Of a stretch of DNA of 64,000 bases, positions 47,826-58,687 are shown one piece after another. Source of the DNA: Monoplex corrugatus (lineage: Eukaryota; Mollusca; Gastropoda; Littorinimorpha; Ranellidae); the NCBI GenBank assembly GCA_030674185.1, contig JAPXFY010000083.1, positions 40,001 to 104,000 on the forward strand. The letters run 5' to 3'. The translations under genes were made by a program, and so were the position numbers. The first letter of the stretch is position 1. Each line of letters opens with the position of its first letter. The notes under the pieces were generated by a model. It saw nothing but the letters and a program-made list of their open reading frames with translations, made no database searches and was not told where the DNA came from.

Positions 47826-47905
47826 ATACGATTTCCCTGGAGGACAAGGATGATGGTGGTCTTCAGAGCCAAGATGCTGGCACCAGATATCGATTGAAGA
47901 ATTAA
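47826..47905 (+). other. Candidate exon TIS-EDKDDGG (copy 2, longer)
   Basis: The acceptor TTTATGTTTGCAG ends at 47,825. The frame reads TISLEDKDDGGLQSQ, then DAGTRYRLKN, and stops at TAA 47,903-47,905. Compared with copy 1 it retains CGA (Arg) where copy 1 has TGA, so this copy appears ancestral. No donor is seen. Confidence 0.35.
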
Positions 47906-47960
47906 GTCAGGCCATGGACTCCGGTCAGGGAAAGTAATCTTTGTTGATTATGTGCTCTCA

Positions 47961-49130
47961 TGTTTAAAACCTTTATTTCTACAGGTGAGACATCATGTTT
48001 TAAACCTTTATTTCTACAGGTGTGAAATCATGATTAATCTTTTATTTCTAGAGGTGAGACATCATGTTTCAAACCTTTGTTTCTGCAGGTGCAACATCTT
48101 GTTTTAAACCTTTATTTCTACAGGTATGACATGTTTTAAACTTTATTTCTACAGGTGAGACATGTTTTAAACCTTTATTTCTACAGGTGAGACATCATGT
48201 TTTAAATGTTTGTTTCTGCAGGAGTGACATTTTAAACCTTTATATCTACAGGTGAGACATCGGTTTTAAACCTTTATTTCTACTGAGACATCATGTTTTA
48301 AACCTTTGTTTTTGCAGGTGTGAGGTCTTGTTTTAAACGTTTATTTCTAGACGTGAGATATCATGTTTTAAACCTTTATTTCTATAGGTGTGACGTCTTG
48401 TTTTAAACCTTTATTTCTACAGGTGAGACATGTTTGAAACCTTTATTTGTACAGGTGAGGTATGTTTTAAACGTATGTTTCTGTAGAAGTGACGTCTTGT
48501 TTTAATTTAAACCTTTATTTGTACAGGTGAGACATGTTTTAGACCTTTGTTTCTGCAGGTATGACGTCATATTTTAAACCTTTATTTCTACAGGTGAGAC
48601 ATGTTTTAAACCTTTGTTTCTGCAGGTGTGATTTCATTGTTTCCGCAGGTGTGATGTCTTGTTTTAAACCTTTATTTCTACAGGTGAGACATCATTTTTT
48701 AAAAGTTGGTATCTGCAGGTGTGACATCTTGTTTTAAACCTTTGTTTCTTCAGGTGTGACGTCTTGTTTTAAACCTTTATTTCTACAGGTGACACATCAT
48801 GTTTTAAACCTTTATTTTTACAGGTGATGCATGTTTTAAATTTATTTTTGCAGGAGTGACGTCTTGTTTTAAACCTGTATTTCTATAGGTGAGACATCAT
48901 ATTTTATACCTTTATTTCTACAGGTGAGACATCATGTTTTACTCCTTTATTTCTACAGGTGAGACATGTTTTAAACGTTTGTTTCTGCAGGAGTGACATT
49001 TTAAACCTTTATATCTACAGGTGAGACATCGGTTTTAAACCTTTATTTCTACTGGTGAGACATCATGTTTTAATCCTTCATTTCTAGAGGTCTGGCGTCT
49101 TCTTTTAAACATTTATTTCTACAGGTGAGA
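47961..49130 (+). repeat. ~35-bp array, second block (about 33 units)
   Basis: Same unit as 26,505-32,722 (TTTCTACAG joined to GTGAGACAT). It is cut at 49,131 by Tc1-like copy B, and no array sequence is recognisable beyond that element. Confidence 0.95.
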
Positions 49131-49132
49131 TA

Positions 49133-50749
49133 TACTCCTAATCATAATTTAAGGGCCACTTCTTCCTTCCTCTCTAATTTTAAGTTGAAATAATTGACAA
49201 TGTTTAGAATTGATTCTATGTTTTATTTCATCATTTCCACACCTGTTTTGGAAAAAGAAATTAGCACAATGACCCATTAGTGAACAGCACATGCATTTAA
49301 AGGAACATCCCCCCCTTTTCAAAAAACAGAAAGTGTCAGATTTGGCCAATCTGTTTTCAATATCGCGTGTGTCCGCCCCGAGCCTGGATGCATGCTTCAC
49401 AGCGCCGATGCATCGACCCCACAAGGGTACGGAGTGTGTCCTGAGGGATGGCCGCCCACTCGATCTGCAGGATGTCGACCAGCCTGGCCAGGGTGCCCGG
49501 TGGGGGGTGGTTGTCCCTGATGCGCCTCCCGAGCACATCCCAGAGGTGTTCAATTGGGTTCAGGTCAGGTGAGCACGCTGGCCAGGCCATACGGACGACT
49601 TCATGCTGCTCCAGGAAGTCGGTCACAAGGCGTGCTCGATGCGCAGGTGCATTGTCGTCCTGGAAGATGGCGCCTTGACCAAGGTCCACAAGCGCAGGCA
49701 GTGCCACGGCCGTCAGAACCTCGTCCCGGTACCGGACCCCGTTCAGGATGCCGTCAATGGGGAGCAGGGGGGTCCGGGTACCACGGCTCATGCCACCCCA
49801 CACCATCACCGACCCGCCGCCGTACCGGTTATGCTCTTGGACAGTGGCGTCAGCGAACCTCTCCCCTTGACGTCGCCACACCCGAGCCCGGCCATCGTTA
49901 AAGGTCAGGGTGAACCTGGACTCATCCGAAAACAAGACCCGGGCCCACTGTTGCCTTGTCCAGGTCACGTGCTCCCTGGCCCAGGTCATGCGGCGCACTC
50001 TGTTGACCGGTGACAGCACGGGTCGGACGGCCGGTCTCCGTGACCTCAAGTTTGCCTCATGTAGCCGTCTTCTCACCGTGCTGCAGCTGATGTTAGCACC
50101 TGTTGCGTCCCTCAGCTGACCCCTCAAGGTCACCGCAGTGGATGCCCTTTCCCTCAGGACAGAGAGGGCAAGGTAGCGGTCTTGCTGTCTTGTCGTTACT
50201 CTGGGTCGACCCGTGTGACGCCTTTCCTGGACTGCTCCAGTCTCATTGAAGCGCTCCAGCAGTCTCTGGATTGTGGAATGCGACACTTCAAGTCGTCTAG
50301 CAACTTCCCGCTGCGCTAGGCCTTCATCAAGCAGAGCGAGGGCTCTCCCCCGCTGCTCATCCGTCATCCGTCGTCTTGCAAGCATGGTTAAAACGAACCA
50401 AGAACGGGTCCTTTTTATCCTCGTCTGCGGGCAACTTTGGCTGGAGTAGTGTTCAAAAAGGGCTTGCCTTGCACGTGCAAAGCGAATTTTGTCGCTACCT
50501 TGCCTGCGTCGTCAGAGAGACCCTGCTGAAGATTCGACAATTTCGTGTGGAAATTGTCTTCCTTGGGCCGCCCATTGCAAATCGGCAAATCCCCAAACAC
50601 GTGCCAAAAGGAAACTGCAATGTTGTCTGAGCTCTTATCCATTCAGTTACGGCAACGAATTGGAGAAAAGAGTAAGAGAAAATAGGTTATTTCTCCTTTC
50701 AAAAATTGACTCAAAAACGTTCCTGGCCCTTCAATAATGACGTGTAGTA
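49133..50749 (-). mobile_element. Tc1-like DNA transposon E2, copy B
   Basis: About 1.62 kb in minus orientation. Ends read TACTCCTAATC (left) and, inverted, TACTACACG (right), each running into AAGGGCCA. TA duplications lie at 49,131-49,132 and 50,750-50,751. It was inserted into the ~35-bp array (GAGATATG target, a variant found in the array). This is the only E2 copy with an intact transposase. Confidence 0.96.
49357..50385 (-). CDS. Tc1-like transposase, intact (342 aa)
   Basis: Single open frame from the ATG at 50,385 to TGA at 49,357, the usual length for Tc1-type enzymes. Residues 1-50 form a first helix-turn-helix (EGLAQREVARRLEVSHSTIQ), GRPR at 59-62 is the linker and a second helix-turn-helix follows to about 120. 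The DDE domain has D154 in FSDESRF, D244 in QDDN and E279 in NPIEH, spaced DD34E, with GGGSVMVWGG at 189-198. All catalytic residues are present. Family knowledge: the enzyme binds its TIRs, excises the element and inserts it at TA in nuclear DNA. The start is conserved in copies A and C, about 360 bp inside the TIR. Potentially autonomous; activity is not shown. Copies A and C differ by only a handful of bases. Confidence 0.96.
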   Translation of the reverse strand: MLARRRMTDEQRGRALALLDEGLAQREVARRLEVSHSTIQRLLERFNETGAVQERRHTGRPRVTTRQQDRYLALSVLRERASTAVTLRGQLRDATGANISCSTVRRRLHEANLRSRRPAVRPVLSPVNRVRRMTWAREHVTWTRQQWARVLFSDESRFTLTFNDGRARVWRRQGERFADATVQEHNRYGGGSVMVWGGMSRGTRTPLLPIDGILNGVRYRDEVLTAVALPALVDLGQGAIFQDDNAPAHRARLVTDFLEQHEVVRMAWPACSPDLNPIEHLWDVLGRRIRDNHPPPGTLARLVDILQIEWAAIPQDTLRTLVGSMHRRCEACIQARGGHTRY

Positions 50750-50751
50750 TA

Positions 50752-51512
50752 TGTTACACTGTGAACTTGTAATACCATTGTTTCCAGCATCTGATATTTC
50801 AAATTATGAAACATTTTCCGACAGTTTTACAACCTGTAAAATTCGTTTGCGAAAATCTTTCCTTCTTCCGCTTTCGGCCCATAGATAATTTCCTGCGGCT
50901 GGGATGAAACCATGATAACAGAAAATCAATCCATGTCTGATCAGTTACACTGTTGACATCTGTTTATTCACGTGTCGGATTGTACTTGACTGAACCGTGG
51001 TACTGTTTACAAAAGGAAGCGGCACTGTCCAAGGTAGGAACCTGGTACTGTTAATGAAAGAAAGCGGCGCAGTCTCAAATCATGCCATGGATAGTGTTGA
51101 GGAATGAAACATCTGCTTGAAATCTTGTTAGTAATTAGAAGCCATTACTGACTCCTGGAAAGTATACACACTTGTGAAGAGAGATAGACAAAGACAGATA
51201 AGAACTATCGGAGAAAATGCTACACATGTCAACTTTATGACCCACTAACATGGACTCGGCGAAACACCATGTATAACATAGTGTGCAAACTCGTCTGAAT
51301 CGTTTCCTTTAATCAGAACGAGAATGCAATTGCAATATTTTATAGTGACTACAAAATTAGCATGTCGTTCTTATCCCACTTTATTTAGCACAATGTTAAA
51401 TACTATAGTGCTTACAGGATCAGTCGAGTGTAGTGACTTGTGAAAATGATAACGCATTCTGTGACATGGAATACATTTCGAGAACATCTTTGTTAGTACA
51501 GACATGTACACC
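50752..51512. other. Unique sequence between two inverted Tc1-like copies
   Basis: No gene recognised. A small tandem duplication lies at about 50,997-51,080 (GGTACTGTTTACAAAAGGAA and GGTACTGTTAATGAAAGAAA, each followed by GCGGC-CTGTC-like sequence). It shows no similarity to the sequence right of the array in copy 1. Confidence 0.6.
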
Positions 51513-51514
51513 TA

Positions 51515-53130
51515 TACTACACGTCATTATTGAAGGGCCAGGAACGTTTTTGAGTCAATTTTTGAAAGGAGAAATAACCTATTTTCTCTTACTCTTTTCT
51601 CCAATTCGTTGCCGTAACTGAATGGATAAGAGCTCAGACAACATTGCAGTTTCCTTTTGGCACGTGTTTGGGGATTTGCCGATTTGCAATGGACGGCCCA
51701 AGGAAGACAATTTCCACACGAAATTGTCGAATCTTCAGCAGGGTCTCTCTGACGACGCAGGCAAGGTAGCGACAAAATTCGCTTTGCACGTGCAAGGCAA
51801 GCCCTTTTTGAACACTACTCCAGCCAAAGTTGCCCGCAGACGAGGATAAAAAGGACCCGTTCTTGGTTCGTTTTAACCATGCTTGCAAGACGACGGATGA
51901 CGGATGAGCAGCGGGGGAGAGCCCTCGCTCTGCTTGATGAAGGCCTAGCGCAGCGGGAAGTTGCTAGACGACTTGAAGTGTCGCATTCCACAATCCAGAG
52001 ACTGCTGGAGCGCTTCAATGAGACTGGAGCAGTCCAGGAAAGGCGTCACACGGGTCGACCCAGAGTAACGACAAGACAGCAAGACCGCTACCTTGCCCTC
52101 TCCGTCCTGAGGGAAAGGGCATCCACTGCGGTGACCTTGAGGGGTCAGCTGAGGGACGCAACAGGTGCTAACATCAGCTGCAGCACGGTGAGAAGACGGC
52201 TACATGAGGCAAACTTGAGGTCACGGAGACCGGCCGTCCGACCCGTGCTGTCACCGGTCAACAGAGTGCGCCGCATGACCTGGGCCAGGGAGCACGTGAC
52301 CTGGACAAGGCAACAGTGGGCCCGGGTCTTGTTTTCGGATGAGTCCAGGTTCACCCTGACCTTTAACGATGGCCGGGCTCGGGTGTGGCGACGTCAAGGG
52401 GAGAGGTTCGCTGACGCCACTGTCCAAGAGCATAACCGGTACGGCGGTGGGTCGGTGATGGTGTGGGGTGGCATGAGCCGTGGTACCCGGACCCCCCTGC
52501 TCCCCATTGACGGCATCCTGAACGGGGTCCGGTACCGGGACGAGGTTCTGGCGGCCGTGGCACTGCCTGCGCTTGTGGACCTTGGTCAAGGCGCCATCTT
52601 CCAGGACGACAATGCACCTGCGCATCGAGCACGCCTTGTGACCGACTTCCTGGAGCAGCATGAAGTCGTCCGTATGGCCTGGCCAGCGTGCTCACCTGAC
52701 CTGAACCCAATTGAACACCTCTGGGATGTGCTCGGGAGGCGCATCAGGGACAACCACCCCCACCGGGCACCCTGGCCATGCTGGTCGACATCCTGCAGAT
52801 CGAGTGGGCGGCCATCCCTCAGGACACACTCCGTACCCTTGTGGGGTCGATGCATCGGCGCTGTGAAGCATGCATCCAGGCTCGGGGCGGACACACGCGA
52901 TATTGAAAACAGATTGGCCAAATCTGACACTTTCTGTTTTTTGAAAAGGGGGGGATGTTCCTTTAAATGCATGTGCTGTTCACTAATGGGTCATTGTGCT
53001 AATTTCTTTTTCCAAAACAGGTGTGGAAATGATGAAATAAAACATAGAATCAATTCTAAACATTGTCAATTATTTCAACTTAAAATTAGAGAGGAAGGAA
53101 GAAGTGGCCCTTAAATTATGATTAGGAGTA
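51515..53130 (+). mobile_element. Tc1-like DNA transposon E2, copy C
   Basis: Ends TACTACACG and GGAGTA. TA duplications lie at 51,513-51,514 and 53,131-53,132. Nearly identical to copies A and B. Opposite in orientation to copy B, 765 bp away. Confidence 0.96.
51879..52906 (+). pseudogene. Tc1-like transposase, copy C, one-base deletion
   Basis: Identical layout to copy B: helix-turn-helix pair, GRPR linker, D154, D244 and E279, all before the lesion. A run of six C in copies A and B is five C here (about 52,758-52,762). This shifts the frame after RRIRDNHP, around residue 295, and loses the normal C-terminus. The shifted frame stays open through the 3' untranslated part to 53,114 and would give a 411-residue protein with an unrelated tail. 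The full catalytic triad precedes the shift, so residual activity cannot be excluded but is unlikely. Confidence 0.93.
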
Positions 53131-53132
53131 TA

Positions 53133-54925
53133 TCTTTATTGTGGCACGCGCAGCTTGGACGTTGCCGTACATGTACATATTCTTTGCCTTCTAAATGTGT
53201 GAATTTACTTTTCTTACATCACCAGTATTGTCACCAGTATTCTTACAGACATGGCCCAGTTGCCAACATAGTAAGATCCTGCATTCAATGACAAACACAA
53301 CGGAGCATAATACATAACGTCAATTATATTTGGCTGCAGTAAAACATCATCTTGAATTAAAGATAAGATCTATCTTGAGTGATAAACCTGTTTTTCTTCA
53401 TAATCAATACTGATGTAACCTTATTACAAAAGCATTGAAAGTGAACAGAACCGATTGAGTCTGAGTGCCCCACTCTGATGTACATGTTATGTGCGATTCA
53501 AGCAGAAACACACACACACACACGCGCGCGCGCACACGCACGTACACACACACGTGAGAAACGGTGTTTAGTGTGCCCATGCCAAGTTAGCTAAGTCAAG
53601 TGAACGTGGGGTACTTAACTTGCATTACCCTCCTTGCTTGAATTAAGCTGAAAACCATCTACTGGGATCTGGTAAGTGATCGTCAATACGTGTGACAATA
53701 TGTTGAAGATTGTAGCATCTTTCTCTTTCTCTCTGTCTCTGTCTCTCCTCTCCTCTCCTCTCTCTCTCTCTCTCTCTCGCACTTCTCTCTCTCTCTCACT
53801 TCTCTCTCTCTCTCGCACTTCTCTCTCTCGCACTTCTCTCTCTCTCCCTCTCCTCATGGTTGAGCGTGCACTAACATAAGAAAAGAGAATGGAGATGGTC
53901 TGTACTAGGTGTGAGACATCGTGTTGGTCAATTAAGTTGTCGCTGCACAGTGGGGTAATTATATCGCGTCTCCCTCTTTCCATGCTGAGGTGGAATTTTT
54001 TTTTTTTTTTTTAAGTGAAGACGCTTCCTGAAGTGCTGAAGTTTGTGTGACATAATTCCAATGTGTGAACACCTCAGAAGCTTGGCTAGAGGAGTTGAAA
54101 GTTAACGAAAAAAATAAAACAGATCTTGACAAAATCGCTCTACTCCGTGAAATTAAGCCTGTTTTGTACAGGATGTGGTAGCGTAGCCCACGGGACTAAT
54201 CTGGCCATGTTTGGTATCGTTTTAAAACTATCTGTATCGGCAACACGGTCATTTACATATCAGACAGACGGTTAAAAGGCGCTGTAAAAATCTAAGACTA
54301 TTTAGCAACTAACTCAATTTTTCATCCTTCCACAGCACTAACGCTATCAGCAGGCGGTAGGCGTAATGCGCATGGTCTGCCCTCTCCGGCTGAAAATAAG
54401 GTCAGGACGTAAGCTAGAGGCATTTGGAACTAGAGAGCCGCATTGGAACAGTCGTGAGCTCCCCTTTTCATACATGAAGTTTTTCGCTTCCGACCAGAAA
54501 TCCCAGAAATTTGTACTTTGTCAAGGTAACCCGTAAGTTTAAAGAAGCAAAGTGACTGAAATAAAACTTTGACGTGAAGCGATGGCAACAATAGACTGTC
54601 ACTACAAGCAGAATCGGATTGTGAATATCGGTCAGAAATTTCTGAGAGAGTGCTGTTCACTCACCTTCCTCAAAAGAGTCCTGATTATATAATGATTATA
54701 TGATTACATAATGATATGATTATATAATTACGTGATTATACACTTATTTTATTTGTTATAATTTATTATGTTTTGGTCCGTGTGACACTGGATTTAGCGC
54801 AACTACTTTTAAATTCATGCATTCGCAACGTCCTCAACGGTTCACTTTTTTTTTTTTTTTTGACAAGATGTCGGTAAAGATCCATTTAGAATAGCAGAGA
54901 AAATCGTTGCTAACTAAATATAGTC
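53133..54925. other. No gene; scattered microsatellites
   Basis: (CA)n/(CG)n at about 53,506-53,555, (CT)n with GCACTT interruptions at 53,720-53,850, T runs at 53,996-54,013 and 54,846-54,862, and TGATTATATAAT-type repeats at 54,680-54,745. No supported coding frame. Confidence 0.55.
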
Positions 54926-54929
54926 AGGC

Positions 54930-55049
54930 ACGCAAAGACAGACAGACAGATACATACGCGCGCGTGCACACACATACACACACACACGTGCGCGCGTGCG
55001 CGCACACAGACAAATACAAATACAAACATACGCGCGTGCGCACACAAAC

Positions 55050-55081
<32 letters not shown>

Positions 55082-55308
55082 ATACATACACAACACACAC
55101 ACACACAGAGGCAAACAGACGGACAGATGTACTACACACACATAGAGACATATACCTCCCTCCAGACGGTATGAACTAAATATACGCACGCGCGCGCGCG
55201 CGCGCGCGCGCACACACACACTCGCTCACAGAGGCAAACAGACGGACAGATGTACACACACACAGACATATACCTCCCTCCAGACGGTATGAACTAAATG
55301 TACACACA

Positions 55309-55375
<67 letters not shown>

Positions 55376-55440
55376 GCAAAGAGACGTGTATACATACACA
55401 CAGACATATACTTCCCTCTGGACGATTTGAATTAAACTCC
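54930..55440 (+). repeat. (CA)n-rich tandem repeat, ~120-bp unit, 3 copies
   Basis: The blocks at about 55,107, 55,228 and 55,371 share GAGGCAAACAGACGGACAGA and ACATATACCTCCCTCCAGAC followed by GGTATGAACTAAAT (the third is more diverged). They are separated by (CA)n or (CG)n tracts, including (GC)n at about 55,189-55,210. Confidence 0.9.
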
Positions 55441-55568
55441 CTTTATAAACAAAACCAAACCAAACCAAAAAACGGTGATTAAAGAAAGAAACACGATTTG
55501 CTTTTGACTTTTTGATTAATTCAGGCTTGGTTGGGAATTTACATATAAGTCTGTTAATGAATCGCGTG

Positions 55569-55689
55569 TTAACCATTTGACTCCTGCACCCTGTCCGTCA
55601 GCATCATGCAGGAAGTTGATGGATAGGGTGAGGGAGTCAGGGTTAAATTTTTGCAGTTAGTGGATAAGGTGCGGGAGTCAAAGGGTTAA
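55569..55689. mobile_element. piggyBac-type MITE, copy 2 (121 bp)
   Basis: Starts TTAACCATTTGACTCCTGCA and ends GCGGGAGTCAAAGGGTTAA. TTAA stands at both ends. Inner arms (ACCCTGTCC and GGATAAGGT) also pair. It shares ends and inner sequence (GTTGATGGATAGGGTG) with 13,818-13,997 but is about 60 bp shorter. Confidence 0.75.
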
Positions 55690-56262
55690 AGTATCACGTT
55701 TTGTTTGCTGTTTGAGGTTGGAAAGAAATTAAATAAAGGAATCTTTATTTTCTTCCAGTACAGAGCAAATAGGTCAGATTTCATGTCTGCCATTGCTAAC
55801 CTACTTACATAAACAAAACAGACTATTAGAATAGTGTGTCCACCTGACTTTATACATCTGCCTTGTTATTAACTTCTTTGAAATCTGTAGTTTTGTTTTT
55901 GGTCTTGCGTTGCCTTGTTTTTTTGTTTTTTTGTTTGGTTAGTTCTTCTTTTCGCTCTTATCCCTTTTTAATCTGCTTGTAGAAAAAGGGTGGATTATGC
56001 CAGATCAAGACGTGGCAGCTGTGAGCTTCGCTGTGTGTGTCCACATAAAATAGTCAGTGGGGGATTACAGTTTTGTGTCTTGTTGCTGTTGGTGTTTTTT
56101 GTTTTGTTTTGCTTCTTTGTTTGCTTGTTTTTCCTTCTTGTTGATGGTTTGTTTGTTTTGTTTCATTTTGTCTTGTTTGTAGATTAGCCAAATTCAAAGT
56201 CAATCTCTTTTTATTGGTTCTGTTCAAATTCCTGATCCAAAAATGTATGCTATGGAATAAAA
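55690..56262. other. T-rich sequence without a gene
   Basis: TTTTG/GTTTG-rich; no supported frame. Confidence 0.5.
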
Positions 56263-56264
56263 AC

Positions 56265-56475
56265 AAGAACAACTGACCAACCAACCAAGCGATCGACCAA
56301 CCAACCGAATGACCGACCAACAAACCTATCTATCAATCAATCGATCAACCAATCGATCAATCAATCGGTTGGTCGGTCAGTCAACCACCCAACCAATTGA
56401 CCGACCGACCGACTGACCAACTATCCAACCATCCAACCAACCTACCAACCAACCAACCAACCAACCAACAAAAAA
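56265..56475 (+). repeat. Degenerate CCAA/GACC tetranucleotide tract
   Basis: About 200 bp built from CCAA, CGAC, CAAT and GGTC tetramers, including a short inverted part (GGTTGGTCGGTC) that can pair with the CCAACCGACC runs. Confidence 0.85.
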
Positions 56476-56519
56476 CCCAAAAGCCCAAAGAAATTTAAAA
56501 CAAGTGGGACTGCCCGCGC

Positions 56520-56765
56520 TCAAGCAAAGAGGAACCAGAAAAACACGAGCATAGGATCAGAACGCGGATTTAGACTAATACAAAAAGACAAGACAGTTGC
56601 AAATCAAGTTTCGGCCAACTGGCCTTTTGTCAAGAGTAACGTAAAACAACAAATAGCAAATAACAAACAACAGATACAAAACTTAGAGGAAAAACAGCAA
56701 CACTTCGTCAAGCAGGAGAAAGAGACTGAAAAAAAACCCACCCAAAGTATAAAAAGAAGTACCGG
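56520..56765 (+). repeat. Dispersed repeat D1, copy 1
   Basis: Shares AGAAAAACA, ATCAGAACGCG, GACAAGACAG, TTTCGGCC(A/G)ACTG, TTTGTCAAG and TTCGTC blocks with 63,485-63,700 in the same order. Unknown family. Confidence 0.7.
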
Positions 56766-56814
56766 TAATAAAGAAATGTTCACTTAGAGAGAGAGCGAGC
56801 GATAGGAACAAAAA

Positions 56815-57415
56815 GCGTGTGTGTGTGAGAGAGACAGACAGAGAGAAAGAGACAAAGACACAGAGAGAGTGTGTGTGTGAGAGAGAGAGAAAGAGTGTGT
56901 GAGATAGAGAGAAACCACACAGACCAATCCCCCCCCCCACACAAACACACACACACACACACACACACTCACTCACACACGCAAACACACACACTCGCAC
57001 ATACGCGCGCGCACACACATACACGCAATGCTAATTTTACACTAATAATAACATTAAAAAGCAGTTTGTCATCTATCAATTCACAAGTTCGAAGCCAAAC
57101 AAACCACAGCTCAGGGGCCACAACTTGACACAGGAACGTATTAGCTGTGAGAGTATCTCAGGTGTCCTAAACAGACATTTGATCGCTACGTATCATTAAG
57201 TGTCAACTTACGTTCAATATCTTTACAATAAAGAGCTGATCCTACCTGGTTCTGTTTCACCATTCAGACGTGGAAGAAGAGTAGAGAAGAGAGAAAACAT
57301 CAAACACACACTCGCACACACATACACACACACACACTCACTCACACACATACATACACACACACACCTAGACACACACCACACACACACAAAACACACA
57401 CACACACGCGCACAT
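56815..57415 (+). repeat. (GA)n/(CA)n microsatellite region
   Basis: GT/GA runs at 56,815-56,905, (CA)n at 56,940-57,020, mixed sequence, then CA-rich 57,303-57,413. No gene. Confidence 0.8.
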
Positions 57416-57459
57416 ATATCACTGGGCGTTTCTATGCAGGATATATTAACTGGATGGTT

Positions 57460-57665
57460 GAATCATGACTTCGCGGATATAAGCTCATCATTCAGACTTT
57501 CTATGCCGGACGTAACAGCTGAAAGAGTGGGTCGTGTGGTGTTTTGGCAGTCTGCCTGTTATGGTCAGCTTGAGAAAGGTGTGATCGTTTTGACAGGACG
57601 ATAAAAAGCACCTAAGGGTCTCTTTGACTGGGGAGAGGTGAGAGGGTGGACTCTATTTGATTTTG
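57460..57665 (+). repeat. Dispersed repeat D2, copy 1
   Basis: CTCATCATTCAGACTTTCTA to GGAGAGGTGAGAGGGTG. Closely matched at 58,019-58,210 and more distantly at about 60,840-61,085 and 63,770-63,880. Confidence 0.8.
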
Positions 57666-57669
57666 GGTT

Positions 57670-57965
57670 TTAGAGAGACACGGAGAGACAGAGACAGTGA
57701 GAGAGAGGGAGACGGGGAGAGACAGAGATAGAGAGAGAGACAGAGAGAAATCATACACCCCCCACGCACACACATACACGCAGACGAATGCCATCACGCA
57801 CGCACACACACATGCACACATGAATACATACACACGCACGCACAAACATGGACACACACACACACACTCTCTCTCTCTCTGTCTCCCTCTCTCTCTCTGT
57901 CCCCCCCCCTCTCTCTCTGTCCCCCCCTCTCTCTCTCTCTGTCTACCTCTGTTTTTCTCTCTCTT

Positions 57966-58009
<44 letters not shown>

Positions 58010-58015
58010 CACACA
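57670..58015 (+). repeat. (GA)n, (CA)n and (CT)n microsatellites
   Basis: GAGA-rich 57,672-57,750, CA-rich 57,760-57,870, CT-rich 57,867-58,005. Confidence 0.9.
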
Positions 58016-58018
58016 CAC

Positions 58019-58215
58019 AAACTCATCATTCAGACTTTCTATACCGGACTTACAGGCTGAAAGAGTGGGTCGTTTGGTGTTTTGGCAGTCTGTCTATTAT
58101 GGTCAGCTTGAGAAAGGTGTGATCGTTTTTGCAGGACGATAAAAAGCACGCAAGTAGTGAGTCTTTTTGACTGCGGAGAGGTGAGAGGGTGCGCTCTGTT
58201 TGATCTTAGGTTTTG
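58019..58215 (+). repeat. Dispersed repeat D2, copy 2
   Basis: Matches copy 1 over about 190 bp with few substitutions (TATTATGGTCAGCTTGAGAA, AGGACGATAAAAAGCAC). Confidence 0.8.
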
Positions 58216-58249
58216 TAGAGTGTGAACATAACATATGGTCAAGTATCGT

Positions 58250-58685
58250 GGTCGATAAAGAGAGAGAGGGTGAGAGAGAGATGGACAGCCAGAGAAAGAG
58301 AGAGAGAGGGAGATAGAGGAAAGAGAGAGAGACAGAGAAAGAGAGAGAAAGGTAGAGAGATAGAGGAGAGACAGACAGGCAGGCAGATAGTGAGGGAGGA
58401 TGAGAGAGAGAGAGAAAGCGAGAGAGAGAGAGACTGAACAAACATGCATGAATATCAGTGTAAGAAGGGCCGTTGTAGCTGAGCTGTGTGGACAAGGCGT
58501 GATATCCCTCATGAAACAGTGTTATAACTCATAAGGGATAGTTCTGTTTCTTCTGAACATCTCACAAACGCTATGCTTCAGATGGACGCTACGTATTTTA
58601 TGTTGTGTGTAACTTGAGAGAGAGAGAGAGACACACACAGAGAGAGAGAGAGATAAATAGTTACATAGACAAACAGATAGACAGA
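58250..58685 (+). repeat. (GA)n-rich region and GATA-like runs
   Basis: AGAGAG-rich 58,255-58,435, mixed 58,440-58,610, AGAG runs 58,613-58,655, ATAGACAGATA before the transposon. Confidence 0.8.
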
Positions 58686-58687
58686 TA

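Noticed and set aside
49554..50013. 115- to 136-codon frames opposite the E2 transposase
   Set aside because: Antisense shadows of a GC-rich transposase gene.
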